Source: Nitrosopumilus sp. b3 (GTDB lineage: Archaea; Thermoproteota; Nitrososphaeria; Nitrososphaerales; Nitrosopumilaceae). Taken from it: DNA of 64,000 nt. The position numbers and the translations under genes were made by a program. The notes under the pieces were generated by a model, which was not told the DNA's origin, did not search any database, and was given only the letters and a program-made list of their open reading frames with translations. The stretch is taken from assembly GCF_014078525.1 (NCBI RefSeq), contig NZ_MU078696.1, forward strand, positions 1 through 64,000. Reading direction: 5' to 3'. Shown here piece after piece: positions 9,672 to 17,497 of this stretch (position 1 is its first letter; every line of letters begins with the position of its first letter).

Positions 9672-10634
9672 ATGGACCAAGAAGATCATGAATTACTTTT
9701 ACCTCTAGTTGAAGAAGAAAATATTTGCCTTCCATTACCAATTAACGTCGTATCAAAATATTGGAATGTAGAATTACCGATGGAAGAAGCTATTGAGGCT
9801 GCCAAAAAATATTCGGGATTTAATGGTAGTATAATCATTGAAGGAATAGAATTAGCTGAAAGAAATGGTCTAGCATGTAAGATAATAAATTCATCCTTAT
9901 CAGAACTAAAAAAAATAATTGATACTGGAATACCTCCAATTGTCATTCTGCCAGGGATTCCAGAAATTACTCAACATGCCTCCATCATTACTGGTTATGA
10001 TGATGAAGAAAAAACCATTCTGCATTATATTCAGAAAGGTAATTTTGAAGGAGAACAACAGGAAGGGGCAATACCAGAAGACATTTTTGACAAGGAATGG
10101 TCGGAAGATGGAAGATTATTGATATTGATAGCACCAATTGATATTTTATCTTCATTAAAACTAGAAAATGACTCTACTGATAAATCAAATCGGCTATGTC
10201 TCATTTCTGAACGACAAAATATTCTAAAAAATTCTTCTGATGCAATTAAATCATTAAAACAATCATTAGAAATTTCTCCAGAAAATTCTACTGCTTTACA
10301 ACAATTAGGATCTTTAATGAATCAACAAAGTTCCCCTGATTGTGTAAAATTTTATGAAAAATGTTTGGAATTAAATAAAAGATCATATTTGACTTGCAAC
10401 GGTCTTGGAAATTATTATCTTAAAACAAATCAATTTGAAAAAGCAGAAAAATATTATACAAAAGCTATTGAAATCAATCCAAAAAGATCTGCTAAAATTT
10501 ATAAAAATAGAGCATATCTTAGAGAAAAACAAAACAAAAATCCTGAAGCAAAAGAAGATCTTAAAAATTATTTAAAATATAATCCAAAGGCTTCTGATAG
10601 AGGAATAATTGAGCAGGCAATTAGAGAGATATAA
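9672..10634 (+). CDS. C39-like peptidase domain fused to TPR repeats
   Basis: 320-residue protein. The N-terminal ~150 residues resemble peptidase family C39-like domains: Cys19 (ENICLPLP) and His102 (TQHASIITGYD, followed by Asp110) fit the catalytic Cys, His and Asp. The usual CGPA around the Cys is changed to CLPL, so activity is uncertain. From about residue 180 to the end come three or more TPR-like helix pairs (SLEISPENSTALQQLG, AIEINPKRSAKIYKNRA). There is no signal peptide, so it is probably cytoplasmic. The stop codon directly abuts the 3' end of the convergent tRNA-Gly gene. The biological role is unknown. Confidence 0.65.
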   Translation: MDQEDHELLLPLVEEENICLPLPINVVSKYWNVELPMEEAIEAAKKYSGFNGSIIIEGIELAERNGLACKIINSSLSELKKIIDTGIPPIVILPGIPEITQHASIITGYDDEEKTILHYIQKGNFEGEQQEGAIPEDIFDKEWSEDGRLLILIAPIDILSSLKLENDSTDKSNRLCLISERQNILKNSSDAIKSLKQSLEISPENSTALQQLGSLMNQQSSPDCVKFYEKCLELNKRSYLTCNGLGNYYLKTNQFEKAEKYYTKAIEINPKRSAKIYKNRAYLREKQNKNPEAKEDLKNYLKYNPKASDRGIIEQAIREI

Positions 10635-10708
10635 TGCGGAGTGCGGGATTTGAACCCGCGGCCTTCAGCTTGGGAAGCTGACGTCATACCAGACTAAACT
10701 AACTCCGC
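10635..10708 (-). tRNA. tRNA-Gly (anticodon CCC)
   Basis: On the minus strand a complete cloverleaf can be drawn. The acceptor stem is GCGGAGT/ACTCCGC with discriminator A. The anticodon stem is TCAGC/GCTGA around loop TTCCCAA, and the T arm is GCGGG-TTCAAAT-CCCGC. The anticodon CCC reads GGG. No intron and no encoded CCA. The 3' end touches the stop codon of the convergent C39/TPR gene. Confidence 0.95.
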
Positions 10709-10731
10709 TTAAAAACAATTAATTGATTATG

Positions 10732-10740
10732 ATTAAATAT
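10732..10740 (+). promoter_or_regulatory. TATA-like box for the zinc-ribbon miniprotein
   Basis: ATTAAATAT is centred about 25 bases upstream of the ATG at 10761. This spacing fits a leaderless transcript and supports the small gene being real. Confidence 0.4.
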
Positions 10741-10760
10741 CTTAATTTCAAAACTAATAC

Positions 10761-10934
10761 ATGGATGCAAAATGTCCTGAATGTGAAAAAGTTGCAATCT
10801 TAGACGATGATATTGCCCATGTAAGATGCCCTCATTGCAACTTTGAAACAGATTACGATTCCTATCTTGAAATCATGAAAGATCAAGCAATCAATATGGC
10901 ATCAGACTATATTCCGGATCGACCTGGAATGTAA
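10761..10934 (+). CDS. Zinc-ribbon miniprotein (57 aa)
   Basis: A 57-residue protein with two CxxC knuckles: Cys5/Cys8 (CPEC) and Cys23/Cys26 (CPHC). They are followed by an acidic helix ending in IPDRPGM. This is the layout of small archaeal zinc ribbons that resemble the N-terminal ribbon of TFIIB or RNA polymerase subunits, but no specific function can be assigned. It starts at an ATG with a TATA-like box at the right distance. Its stop codon directly abuts the stop of the next, convergent zinc-ribbon gene. Confidence 0.75.
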   Translation: MDAKCPECEKVAILDDDIAHVRCPHCNFETDYDSYLEIMKDQAINMASDYIPDRPGM

Positions 10935-11066
10935 TTACCAATAATTCCCTTTATCAGAACAATCTAAATGTGCCCCACAATTAGGACAAAACATATGACA
11001 TGCTTGCATGTCGACCATTATTTTATCACACCTTGGGCATTTAATTTCCTCAGCCATACTCATCAT
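10935..11066 (-). CDS. Zinc-finger miniprotein (about 43 aa)
   Basis: Small reading frame with Cys10/Cys13 (CPRC) and Cys27/Cys30 (CPNC), enough for one zinc ribbon, plus extra Cys at 23 and 36. Three in-frame ATG codons (11066, 11063, 11057) are possible starts; the third gives MAEEIKCPRC. It is convergent with the preceding zinc-ribbon gene with zero bases between the stops, and divergent from S6e. Function unknown; a nucleic-acid or protein-binding role is inference from the fold only. Confidence 0.65.
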   Translation of the reverse strand: MMSMAEEIKCPRCDKIMVDMQACHMFCPNCGAHLDCSDKGNYW

Positions 11067-11131
11067 AGTCAATCTTGATTTAAAAATAATGTCCAAAGGT
11101 TAATTAGTCGTTCAACTTTTTTTTGAAATAA

Positions 11132-11533
11132 TTGCCAAACTTTAAACTTACAATTTCAGATATTAAAGGAAAATCTGTTTCAAAGGAACTCAAAGACAGT
11201 GATGCTAATCCTTTGTTAGGATTACAGCTTGGAAATGAAACTGATGCATCCATTGTTGGATTATCTGGTAAATTAAAACTCACTGGAGGAAGTGATAAAT
11301 CTGGAGTTCCTATGAGAAATGACGTTCATGGTTCTGCAAGAAAAAAAATTCTACTTTCTAAAGGGGTAGGGCTACAAGATGCAGAGACCGGACAAAGAAA
11401 AAGAAAATTAATGCGTGGAAATACTGTATCTGAAGAAATCTACCAAGTAAATTGTAAATTTAATGGAGAATTACCCGTTGAAGCTCCAGCAGAAGAAACT
11501 ACAGAAGAAAAAGCTGAAGAAAAAAAAGAATAA
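11132..11533 (+). CDS. rps6e: Ribosomal protein S6e
   Basis: Small-subunit ribosomal protein shared by archaea and eukaryotes. The 133-residue sequence has the family hallmarks FKLTISD near the start, the GSDKSGVPMR motif at about 55-64, and the basic RKRKLMRGNTVSEE segment. It ends in an acidic Ala/Glu/Lys tail. The start is TTG (11132), since no ATG or GTG fits before the conserved N terminus. aIF2 gamma follows 31 bases downstream in the same direction, with its own TATA-like ACATATA about 25 bases before its ATG. The S6e-aIF2 gamma pairing is common in archaea. Confidence 0.95.
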   Translation: MPNFKLTISDIKGKSVSKELKDSDANPLLGLQLGNETDASIVGLSGKLKLTGGSDKSGVPMRNDVHGSARKKILLSKGVGLQDAETGQRKRKLMRGNTVSEEIYQVNCKFNGELPVEAPAEETTEEKAEEKKE

Positions 11534-11564
11534 CTTAACATATACCGATTCTACATTTTGAGTC

Positions 11565-12827
11565 ATGCATTGGAGAGAAACACTTCCTGATTGGTACATC
11601 AAAAAATATGGTTATCAACCATGTGTTAACATTGGGACTGCAGGTCATGTAGATCATGGAAAAACTACTCTTATTCAAGCATTAACTGGCTCTTGGACAA
11701 GTGTTCACAGTCAAGAATTAAAACGAGGAATTACAATTCGTGTAGGTTATTCTGATGCAGCATTTTACAAATGTAAAAGCTGTGAGGAGCCTTTAGGTTT
11801 CTCTACAACTCCAAAATGTAATAATTGTGGAAAAGAAAGTGAATTATCTAGAGTTGTAAGTTTTGTAGATAGTCCCGGACACGAAAGTTTGATGGCAAAT
11901 ATGCTTTCAGGATCTGCATTGATGGATGGAGCTTTGTTGTTAGTTGCTGCAAATGAAAAAGTTCCAAAACCACAAACAAAAGAGCATCTTTTAGCCCTTC
12001 AAACTCTTGGTATACAACAAATAGTAATAGTTCAAAATAAAGTTGATTTACTTCCTTACAAGGAAGTGATGGCAAACTATCAAGATATTACAAAATTCGT
12101 TAAAGGAACTTTTGCTGCAAAATCACCAATAATTCCTATTTCTGCTCAATCTGGATTGAACATTGATGCATTAATTGGCTCAATAGAATCAACAATCAAA
12201 ACTCCAGAAAGAGATGAAAAGAAAGATACTGTAATGCATGTTTTACGTTCTTTTGATGTAAATAAACCTGGAATAAAATTAAAAGATATCAAAGGTGGTG
12301 TAATTGGTGGTAGTTTAACACAAGGTGTTTTTAAAATTGGAGATGAAATTGAGATAAAGCCTGGAATCATGAATGAGAAAAAAAAGTCATACGAACCCTT
12401 ACTAACAGAAATAACATCTTTAGGAACTGCTGCAGGAATAGTTGAATCAGTGAAACCTGGTGGACTTGTTGCTATTGGGACAAAATTAGATCCTTCCATG
12501 ACTAGAAGTGATTCTTTTATTGGTTCAGTTATTGGAAAACCAGGAACTCTTCCAGAAAATTCTACAGATCTAAAACTTGAAGTGAATCTATTTGATGTTG
12601 CAGTAGGAATAACTGAAGATATTAAAGTCAAACCAATTCAATCTGGCGAATTACTTAGACTTAATATTGGAACTGCACCAATTTTAGGTAAAGTAACTAA
12701 GATAAAATCAAAAAATATTGAGGTTGAACTTAGACGACCAGCATGCATCTTTAAAGATGGAAATGTTGCAATAAGTAGAAGAATTGATGAAAGATGGAGA
12801 TTAATTGGTGCAGGAATAATTGGTTGA
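11565..12827 (+). CDS. eif2g: Translation initiation factor aIF2 subunit gamma
   Basis: GTPase core subunit of aIF2, which carries initiator Met-tRNA to the ribosome. The 420 residues contain G1 GHVDHGKTT (27-35), a zinc knuckle inserted in the G domain (Cys70, 73, 85, 88), G3 DSPGH (102-106) and G4 NKVD (158-161), followed by two beta-barrel domains ending in a basic segment. The alpha subunit is encoded further on at 16.0-16.8 kb on the other strand; the beta subunit is not in this window. The last 8 bases overlap the PIN-domain gene, so the two are probably translated together. Confidence 0.97.
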   Translation: MHWRETLPDWYIKKYGYQPCVNIGTAGHVDHGKTTLIQALTGSWTSVHSQELKRGITIRVGYSDAAFYKCKSCEEPLGFSTTPKCNNCGKESELSRVVSFVDSPGHESLMANMLSGSALMDGALLLVAANEKVPKPQTKEHLLALQTLGIQQIVIVQNKVDLLPYKEVMANYQDITKFVKGTFAAKSPIIPISAQSGLNIDALIGSIESTIKTPERDEKKDTVMHVLRSFDVNKPGIKLKDIKGGVIGGSLTQGVFKIGDEIEIKPGIMNEKKKSYEPLLTEITSLGTAAGIVESVKPGGLVAIGTKLDPSMTRSDSFIGSVIGKPGTLPENSTDLKLEVNLFDVAVGITEDIKVKPIQSGELLRLNIGTAPILGKVTKIKSKNIEVELRRPACIFKDGNVAISRRIDERWRLIGAGIIG

Positions 12828-13188
12828 AGTTATCTGTGATACAAACTTTTTAATCCATTTAGCAACAAAACGTGTTAAAAATATTGATAACCTTGATGTT
12901 GAAATAGGTTTAATTTCATTTGTTGTTCCTGATGTTGTAATTACAGAATTGGAAAAACTTGAAAAAATACCTGAAAAAAAACAAGAAATTTCTATGACTA
13001 TGAATTTTATAAAAAATTTAAAAAAAATCCCTATTTCTGGAAATTTCGCTGATCAGGTATTAGTAGAATATGTAAAAAATCATAACTCTATAATTGGAAC
13101 AATGGATAAAGTATTAAAAAAACAAATCAAACAAGCTGGAGGTTCCATAGTTTCTCTATCAAATGATAAAATTATCTTAGAATCTTAG
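12820..13188 (+). CDS. PIN-domain protein, FCF1/UTP23-like
   Basis: 122-residue PIN nuclease fold. The acidic residues expected for metal binding are present: Asp7 (CDTNFL), Glu43 (ITELEKL), Asp78 (FADQVL) and Asp96 (TMDKVLK). The spacing is like the archaeal relatives of the rRNA-processing nucleases Fcf1/Utp23, and unlike a mobile VapC toxin; no antitoxin gene lies next to it. The only fitting start is TTG at 12820, which lies within the last codons of aIF2 gamma. The coupling with aIF2 gamma suggests a translation- or ribosome-related role, which is inference. Confidence 0.85.
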   Translation: MVEVICDTNFLIHLATKRVKNIDNLDVEIGLISFVVPDVVITELEKLEKIPEKKQEISMTMNFIKNLKKIPISGNFADQVLVEYVKNHNSIIGTMDKVLKKQIKQAGGSIVSLSNDKIILES

Positions 13189-13229
13189 AAAAATTTAACT
13201 TGAAGAAATAACTATAATTGATGATTTAA

Positions 13230-13676
13230 ATGATTTTAGAAAGTCCAGCTTTTGAAAATGGTAGCACAATTCCAAGAAAATTTGGATATAAAAATGGGAA
13301 TTCAAGCCCTCCATTGATAATTCGTGAAGTTCCTGAGGAAACTAAATCCCTAGTTTTGATAATGGATGATCCAGATGCAATGGGTGCAGTTGGCAAAGTT
13401 TGGGTCCATTGGGTTTTATGGAATATTTCTCCAAACACTCAAGAAATACCTGAAAATTCTATTCCAAAAAACTCAATTGAGGGAAAAACAGATTTTGATG
13501 AAATTGGTTATGGTGGACCTGCACCACCAGATAAGGAACATCACTATATTTTCAAACTTTATGCGTTGGACACAGAACTAAATTTAGAAAAAAATTCCAC
13601 AAAAACAGAACTTGAAGAATCCATGAAAAATCATATTCTTATGGAAGCAAAATTAGAAGGAAAATATGCCCCATAA
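13230..13676 (+). CDS. PEBP family protein (YbhB/YbcL type)
   Basis: 148-residue phosphatidylethanolamine-binding-protein fold of the Raf-kinase-inhibitor-like YbhB/YbcL group. Conserved ligand-site motifs are visible: DDPDA (about 46-50), the VHWVLWNI strand, and GYGGPAPPD followed by EHHYIFKLYAL. The family binds small anionic ligands; the cellular role in archaea is unknown. It starts at ATG. It stands alone between the PIN gene and aglB, with AT-rich gaps of 41 and 71 bases. Confidence 0.9.
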   Translation: MILESPAFENGSTIPRKFGYKNGNSSPPLIIREVPEETKSLVLIMDDPDAMGAVGKVWVHWVLWNISPNTQEIPENSIPKNSIEGKTDFDEIGYGGPAPPDKEHHYIFKLYALDTELNLEKNSTKTELEESMKNHILMEAKLEGKYAP

Positions 13677-13747
13677 TTTACTTAATTTTTGAAAAAATCT
13701 TTAATTTTTTAAAAAGAGTAATAAACACACATCTATGATTCAAAATA
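13677..13747. other. AT-rich gap between the PEBP gene and aglB
   Basis: 71 bases of mostly A and T. A weak self-complementary stretch (TTTTTGAAAAAATC and TTTAATTTTTTAAAAAG) could form a hairpin before a T run, so termination for the PEBP transcript is possible. No further gene is seen. The aglB TTG follows at 13748. Confidence 0.3.
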
Positions 13748-15883
13748 TTGAATTCACAGACTAAATTATTTTCAATAGGAAGTTTTGATTTTAAATTAAA
13801 CTATCTTTTAATTATTGCAATATTATCCATTTCTTTCTCAATGTCTTTTTTGATTAGATCACAGCCTGCTAACTTTGGATGGGAATTAAATGAATTTGAT
13901 CCTTTTTTTAATTATAGAGCAACACAATATCTTGTTGACAATGGAATTGACTCTTATTTTGAATGGAATGATGATTTAAGTTGGTATCCTCATGGAAGAA
14001 ATGTTTCTCAGAGCTCTCAAGTAATGTTGCATCTTACAGCTGCGACAACATATTGGATTTTTGGTGGTGGAGGAAGTCTTTATGATTTTACTATTTTATT
14101 CCCTGTAATTTTTGGTTCTTTAACAGTTATTGTAATTTTTGCCTTAGTTAGAGTAATAGGAGGTACAACAGCTGGATTATTTGCAGCATTACTTTTCTCA
14201 GTTTCTTTACCAATTATAGTTCGTGGTCAAATTGGTTGGTTTAAGTCAGAACCATTAGGATTGTTTTTTAGTGTTTTAGCTGTATACCTTTTTTTAAGTG
14301 CCATAAAATCACAAAATTATAAAATTTCTATTCCAAAAATGATTGCTTCGGGAATTTTTATTATTTTTGGTTTATCTGCATGGGGAGGTAATCAATTTTT
14401 CATTTTGCCTTTAGGGATTTTCTTTTTAACATTACCATTTTTACGGGCTGATCATAAATTTTTAATTTTAATAATACCTATTTTTACAATAACATCAATT
14501 CTCACATCATTAGCATTTGAACGATTAGGAATTCACTTTATTATGGGACTGGGAGGATTGTCATTAATTGTTCCAACAATTTTCTTAGTAGCATGTATTG
14601 CTATACAACATAAAAGTAGTAAGAACAATAAACGACGAAATGGCTTGCTATTTCTTATAGCCATTCTCATTATTGGTTCAAGTGTTCTAATCCTAAATGC
14701 TGATTCAGAATTTATTCCTCTACCTAGTCATAGATATCTAAATGCAATAAACCCATTTTTAACCACAACTGATCCCCTTGTTGATTCCGTCGCTGAGCAT
14801 GCAACAACTACTATTGCACAATCTTTTCTATTCCATTCAATATTGATGCTATTTGCTGGACTAGGAATTTGGATTTTACTTAAAAATTCCAATAGACCTA
14901 ACTTGATAAAAAATGACATGATTTCTTTTGCGTTAATCCTAGGATTAATTGGAGTTTATGTTAGTTCTGCATTTGTAAGACTGGAAGTATTTGCATCATT
15001 ATCCATAATCATTTTATCTTCTATAGGGCTGTCAGTATTATCAAGAGAATTCTTTACGAATAAAATAGAAATTAAAAAATCTAAAAATCTTATTCTAAAA
15101 TCTTCTTTTATTTTCGGGATAGTTTTACTACTTACGGTACCATTGATTTTTCCTATCAACGGAAATGTTTTTTCTACTACTAATAATCCACCAACAATTC
15201 TTAATGGAGGAACCACGTATAAAGTCAGTACTACTGATTGGATTGATGCTATGGATTGGATCAAAAATAACACTGAAAAGGATGCAGTCATTGCTACTTG
15301 GTGGGATTATGGATACTGGATTCAAACAAAAGCTGAACGAGCCTCTCTTGCAGATAATTCCACTTTAATTGATCATATAATTAAAAAAATAGCATCTGCT
15401 TTTCTAAGTCCACCTGATGATGCAAGAAATATCTTACTTGAAATGGAATCTGATTATGTAGTTATTTTTGTGACTGGAAAAAGATTAGATATTGATAATG
15501 GCGATCAACCACTTTATGTTCTTGGTGGTGGTGCCGATGAATCAAAAAAACAGTGGTTCATGAGAATAGCAAATGAACCACTAGCTAAATATCTTCATTC
15601 TGATGGAATTAGTGGAACAGATTATTTTTGGAATGAAACATTATTGGGTAAAATGATTCCATTTACTCTTTTAGGTTATGTAAATATGGGAACTAATCAA
15701 CAATCTCAGACATATCAACCAGGATTCACTGGAATATATACAAAAGATATCAAATTTAGTGAAGATGAAAATGAACCACTAAGATTAGTCTATTACTCAC
15801 CAAGTTTTGATATTGAAAAAGGTGGAACAGTTATTGGGGTATTTGTTTATGAAATTAACAAAGATTATGTTGCATTAAATTAG
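13748..15883 (+). CDS. aglB: Oligosaccharyltransferase AglB (STT3 family)
   Basis: Membrane enzyme that moves a lipid-linked glycan onto Asn residues of exported proteins such as the S-layer. The 711 residues start with a long multi-span region (about 13 hydrophobic segments to residue 475). An EFDPFFNYRAT segment near residue 45 supplies the acidic catalytic motif. The outer domain has the signature WWDYGYW at 518-524 followed by LADNST. The fitting start is TTG at 13748; the nearby ATG at 13735 is in another frame and closes at once. The glycan genes at 56-64 kb and the DUF354 gene could make its donor, which is inference. Confidence 0.96.
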   Translation: MNSQTKLFSIGSFDFKLNYLLIIAILSISFSMSFLIRSQPANFGWELNEFDPFFNYRATQYLVDNGIDSYFEWNDDLSWYPHGRNVSQSSQVMLHLTAATTYWIFGGGGSLYDFTILFPVIFGSLTVIVIFALVRVIGGTTAGLFAALLFSVSLPIIVRGQIGWFKSEPLGLFFSVLAVYLFLSAIKSQNYKISIPKMIASGIFIIFGLSAWGGNQFFILPLGIFFLTLPFLRADHKFLILIIPIFTITSILTSLAFERLGIHFIMGLGGLSLIVPTIFLVACIAIQHKSSKNNKRRNGLLFLIAILIIGSSVLILNADSEFIPLPSHRYLNAINPFLTTTDPLVDSVAEHATTTIAQSFLFHSILMLFAGLGIWILLKNSNRPNLIKNDMISFALILGLIGVYVSSAFVRLEVFASLSIIILSSIGLSVLSREFFTNKIEIKKSKNLILKSSFIFGIVLLLTVPLIFPINGNVFSTTNNPPTILNGGTTYKVSTTDWIDAMDWIKNNTEKDAVIATWWDYGYWIQTKAERASLADNSTLIDHIIKKIASAFLSPPDDARNILLEMESDYVVIFVTGKRLDIDNGDQPLYVLGGGADESKKQWFMRIANEPLAKYLHSDGISGTDYFWNETLLGKMIPFTLLGYVNMGTNQQSQTYQPGFTGIYTKDIKFSEDENEPLRLVYYSPSFDIEKGGTVIGVFVYEINKDYVALN

Positions 15884-15888
15884 TTTTT

Positions 15889-16044
15889 TTAATTATATCT
15901 CTCGGCTAATCTATATCTCATATATTTATCATCAGGTGAAAATTTAGCTGGATGTGCAGATATTGTTTTTTCATTACATTTAATACATTTTTCTTTTAAA
16001 GTATACTGATTACATTTAATACATTTTCTTAATTGAAATTTCAT
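15889..16044 (-). CDS. nop10: H/ACA RNP protein Nop10
   Basis: 51-residue protein MKFQLRKCIKC..., with two CxxC knuckles (Cys8/Cys11 and Cys20/Cys23). After them come the typical HPAKFSPDDKY segment and the YRLAERYN C terminus. Nop10 binds the Cbf5 pseudouridine synthase in H/ACA ribonucleoproteins. The start codon lies one base after the stop of aIF2 alpha, so both are in one transcript. This aIF2 alpha-nop10 pairing is conserved in many archaea. It converges with aglB across a 5-base T-rich gap. Confidence 0.95.
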   Translation of the reverse strand: MKFQLRKCIKCNQYTLKEKCIKCNEKTISAHPAKFSPDDKYMRYRLAERYN

Positions 16045-16045
16045 T

Positions 16046-16843
16046 TTAATTTTCTCTTGTTTTCTTTGATTCTTCTCTAGTAAATTTGAATGAGCCTTTC
16101 TTTTTTTCTATGTTAGTTTGAATTTCTTCAATTATTGGTTTTAGGGATTTTTCCGCAGATTTGAAATTCTCTGAAGTAATTGATAATCGATATTTTGGTG
16201 CACCCAAATAAGTAATATCTATTGTTGGATCTTTTTTCAAAACAGCTAGTAATTCTTTTTTAATTATTTCTACTCCATCTGATTTGTTACTTGTAATCTC
16301 CATAATTCCTCTAATTTCCACTGATGGTAGTTTAATTTTAGAACATATCTCTCCAATTACCGTTGCAGTTTTTTTTGCCAGTTTAAGATCTTTGACAGAT
16401 TCTATACCATTTCTTGCAATCTCTATGAATGCATCATATACAGAATCAAATTTTGAATAAATATTATCTTCCAATTTTTCAATTTCTTCATCTGAAAGTT
16501 TTGCCTTTTCCTGAACATTTTGTAATAGCGTTTTACCTTTTTCAAATTTTTTAACTTCTTTTAGTTTTTGTTTTTTCTGATCCTTTGATACTTGTTTTAA
16601 TGATAGATCTATATCCCCTCTTTTAGAATTAACTTTTTTTACTAGTAGTACTTTTTTCTCCCCGTCTTTGACAAACCTGCTAACTGATCTTATCCAACCC
16701 GGTGCAATCTCTGAAATATGCAAAAATCCTTGGATATCATCATATTCATCAAGGGTTACATATGCCCCATGATCCATTACTTTGGTAACTGTAGCAAGTA
16801 TTATCTCTCCCTGTTCAGGCATTTCTTGGATTTCAGTAGACAT
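16046..16843 (-). CDS. eif2a: Translation initiation factor aIF2 subunit alpha
   Basis: 265-residue alpha subunit of aIF2. Residues about 10-90 form an S1 RNA-binding domain (GEIILATVTKVMDHGAYV, then GFLHISEIAPGWIRS). A helical middle domain follows, and then the C-terminal alpha-beta domain that contacts aIF2 gamma (ITYLGAPKYRLSI). It starts at ATG and is followed after one base by nop10. The tail is rich in Lys and Ser. Confidence 0.97.
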   Translation of the reverse strand: MSTEIQEMPEQGEIILATVTKVMDHGAYVTLDEYDDIQGFLHISEIAPGWIRSVSRFVKDGEKKVLLVKKVNSKRGDIDLSLKQVSKDQKKQKLKEVKKFEKGKTLLQNVQEKAKLSDEEIEKLEDNIYSKFDSVYDAFIEIARNGIESVKDLKLAKKTATVIGEICSKIKLPSVEIRGIMEITSNKSDGVEIIKKELLAVLKKDPTIDITYLGAPKYRLSITSENFKSAEKSLKPIIEEIQTNIEKKKGSFKFTREESKKTREN

Positions 16844-16883
16844 TTCTTCTAAAACTCCTCAATGCGTAAATTAATGTTGCTGG

Positions 16884-17417
16884 CTAGAAATCAATACCTT
16901 TCTTTGCCTTTATGCCCTTCTGAAATGGATGTTTTATCTCTCTCATCTCCGTAACCAAATCCGCAATTTCAATGATTTCATCTTTAGCATAATTGCCAGT
17001 TAATACCAAATCTACGCCTCTTGGTTTTGATTTTATAATGTTTAAAACATCATCAACTGAAATCAAATTAAGATTAACTGCATAATTTATCTCATCTAAA
17101 ATAACTATGTCGTAATTTCCTGACTGAATTTTTTCATTACTAATTCTTATTGCCTCTTTTGCAATTTGTTGATGATCTTCTTTTGGACTTTTATCATCAA
17201 TTATGCCGACAAATCCTTTCCCAATTGCAACCATCTCAAATTCTGGTTCAAGTTTTTTAGATGAATCCATTTCACCATAGTGCCATGAACCTTTGATAAA
17301 TTGAATCATACAAGTTTTCTTTTTGTATCCTGTTGCACGTAATGCAATTCCTAAGGCTGCAGTTGTTTTACCTTTACCTTTTCCAGTATAAACAATGGTT
17401 AATCCATCTTCTTCCAT
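16884..17417 (-). CDS. cobO: Cob(I)yrinic acid a,c-diamide adenosyltransferase (CobO type)
   Basis: 177-residue P-loop ATP:corrinoid adenosyltransferase that attaches the 5'-deoxyadenosyl group to reduced corrinoid. The Walker A is GKGKGKTT at residues 12-19. MIQFIKGSWHYGE and the VILDEINYAVNL segment (Walker-B-like) match the CobO/BtuR family. It starts at ATG, with a TATA-like box about 26 bases upstream on the minus strand. It is divergent from cobB, placing it at the edge of the cobalamin cluster. Confidence 0.93.
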   Translation of the reverse strand: MEEDGLTIVYTGKGKGKTTAALGIALRATGYKKKTCMIQFIKGSWHYGEMDSSKKLEPEFEMVAIGKGFVGIIDDKSPKEDHQQIAKEAIRISNEKIQSGNYDIVILDEINYAVNLNLISVDDVLNIIKSKPRGVDLVLTGNYAKDEIIEIADLVTEMREIKHPFQKGIKAKKGIDF

Positions 17418-17497
17418 AAACTACATCTGATGATTCTTACTAAAAACATTGAGGATTATCAAAAATCTATCAATTTAAATAAAAATTGGTTGTAGTA

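Noticed and set aside
12146-12631. 161-residue antisense ORF in aIF2 gamma
   Set aside because: It is the shadow of the conserved aIF2 gamma frame, with no independent promoter or motif.
12820-13188. VapC toxin of a toxin-antitoxin pair
   Set aside because: There is no small antitoxin gene before it. It overlaps aIF2 gamma, which fits a housekeeping PIN protein better.
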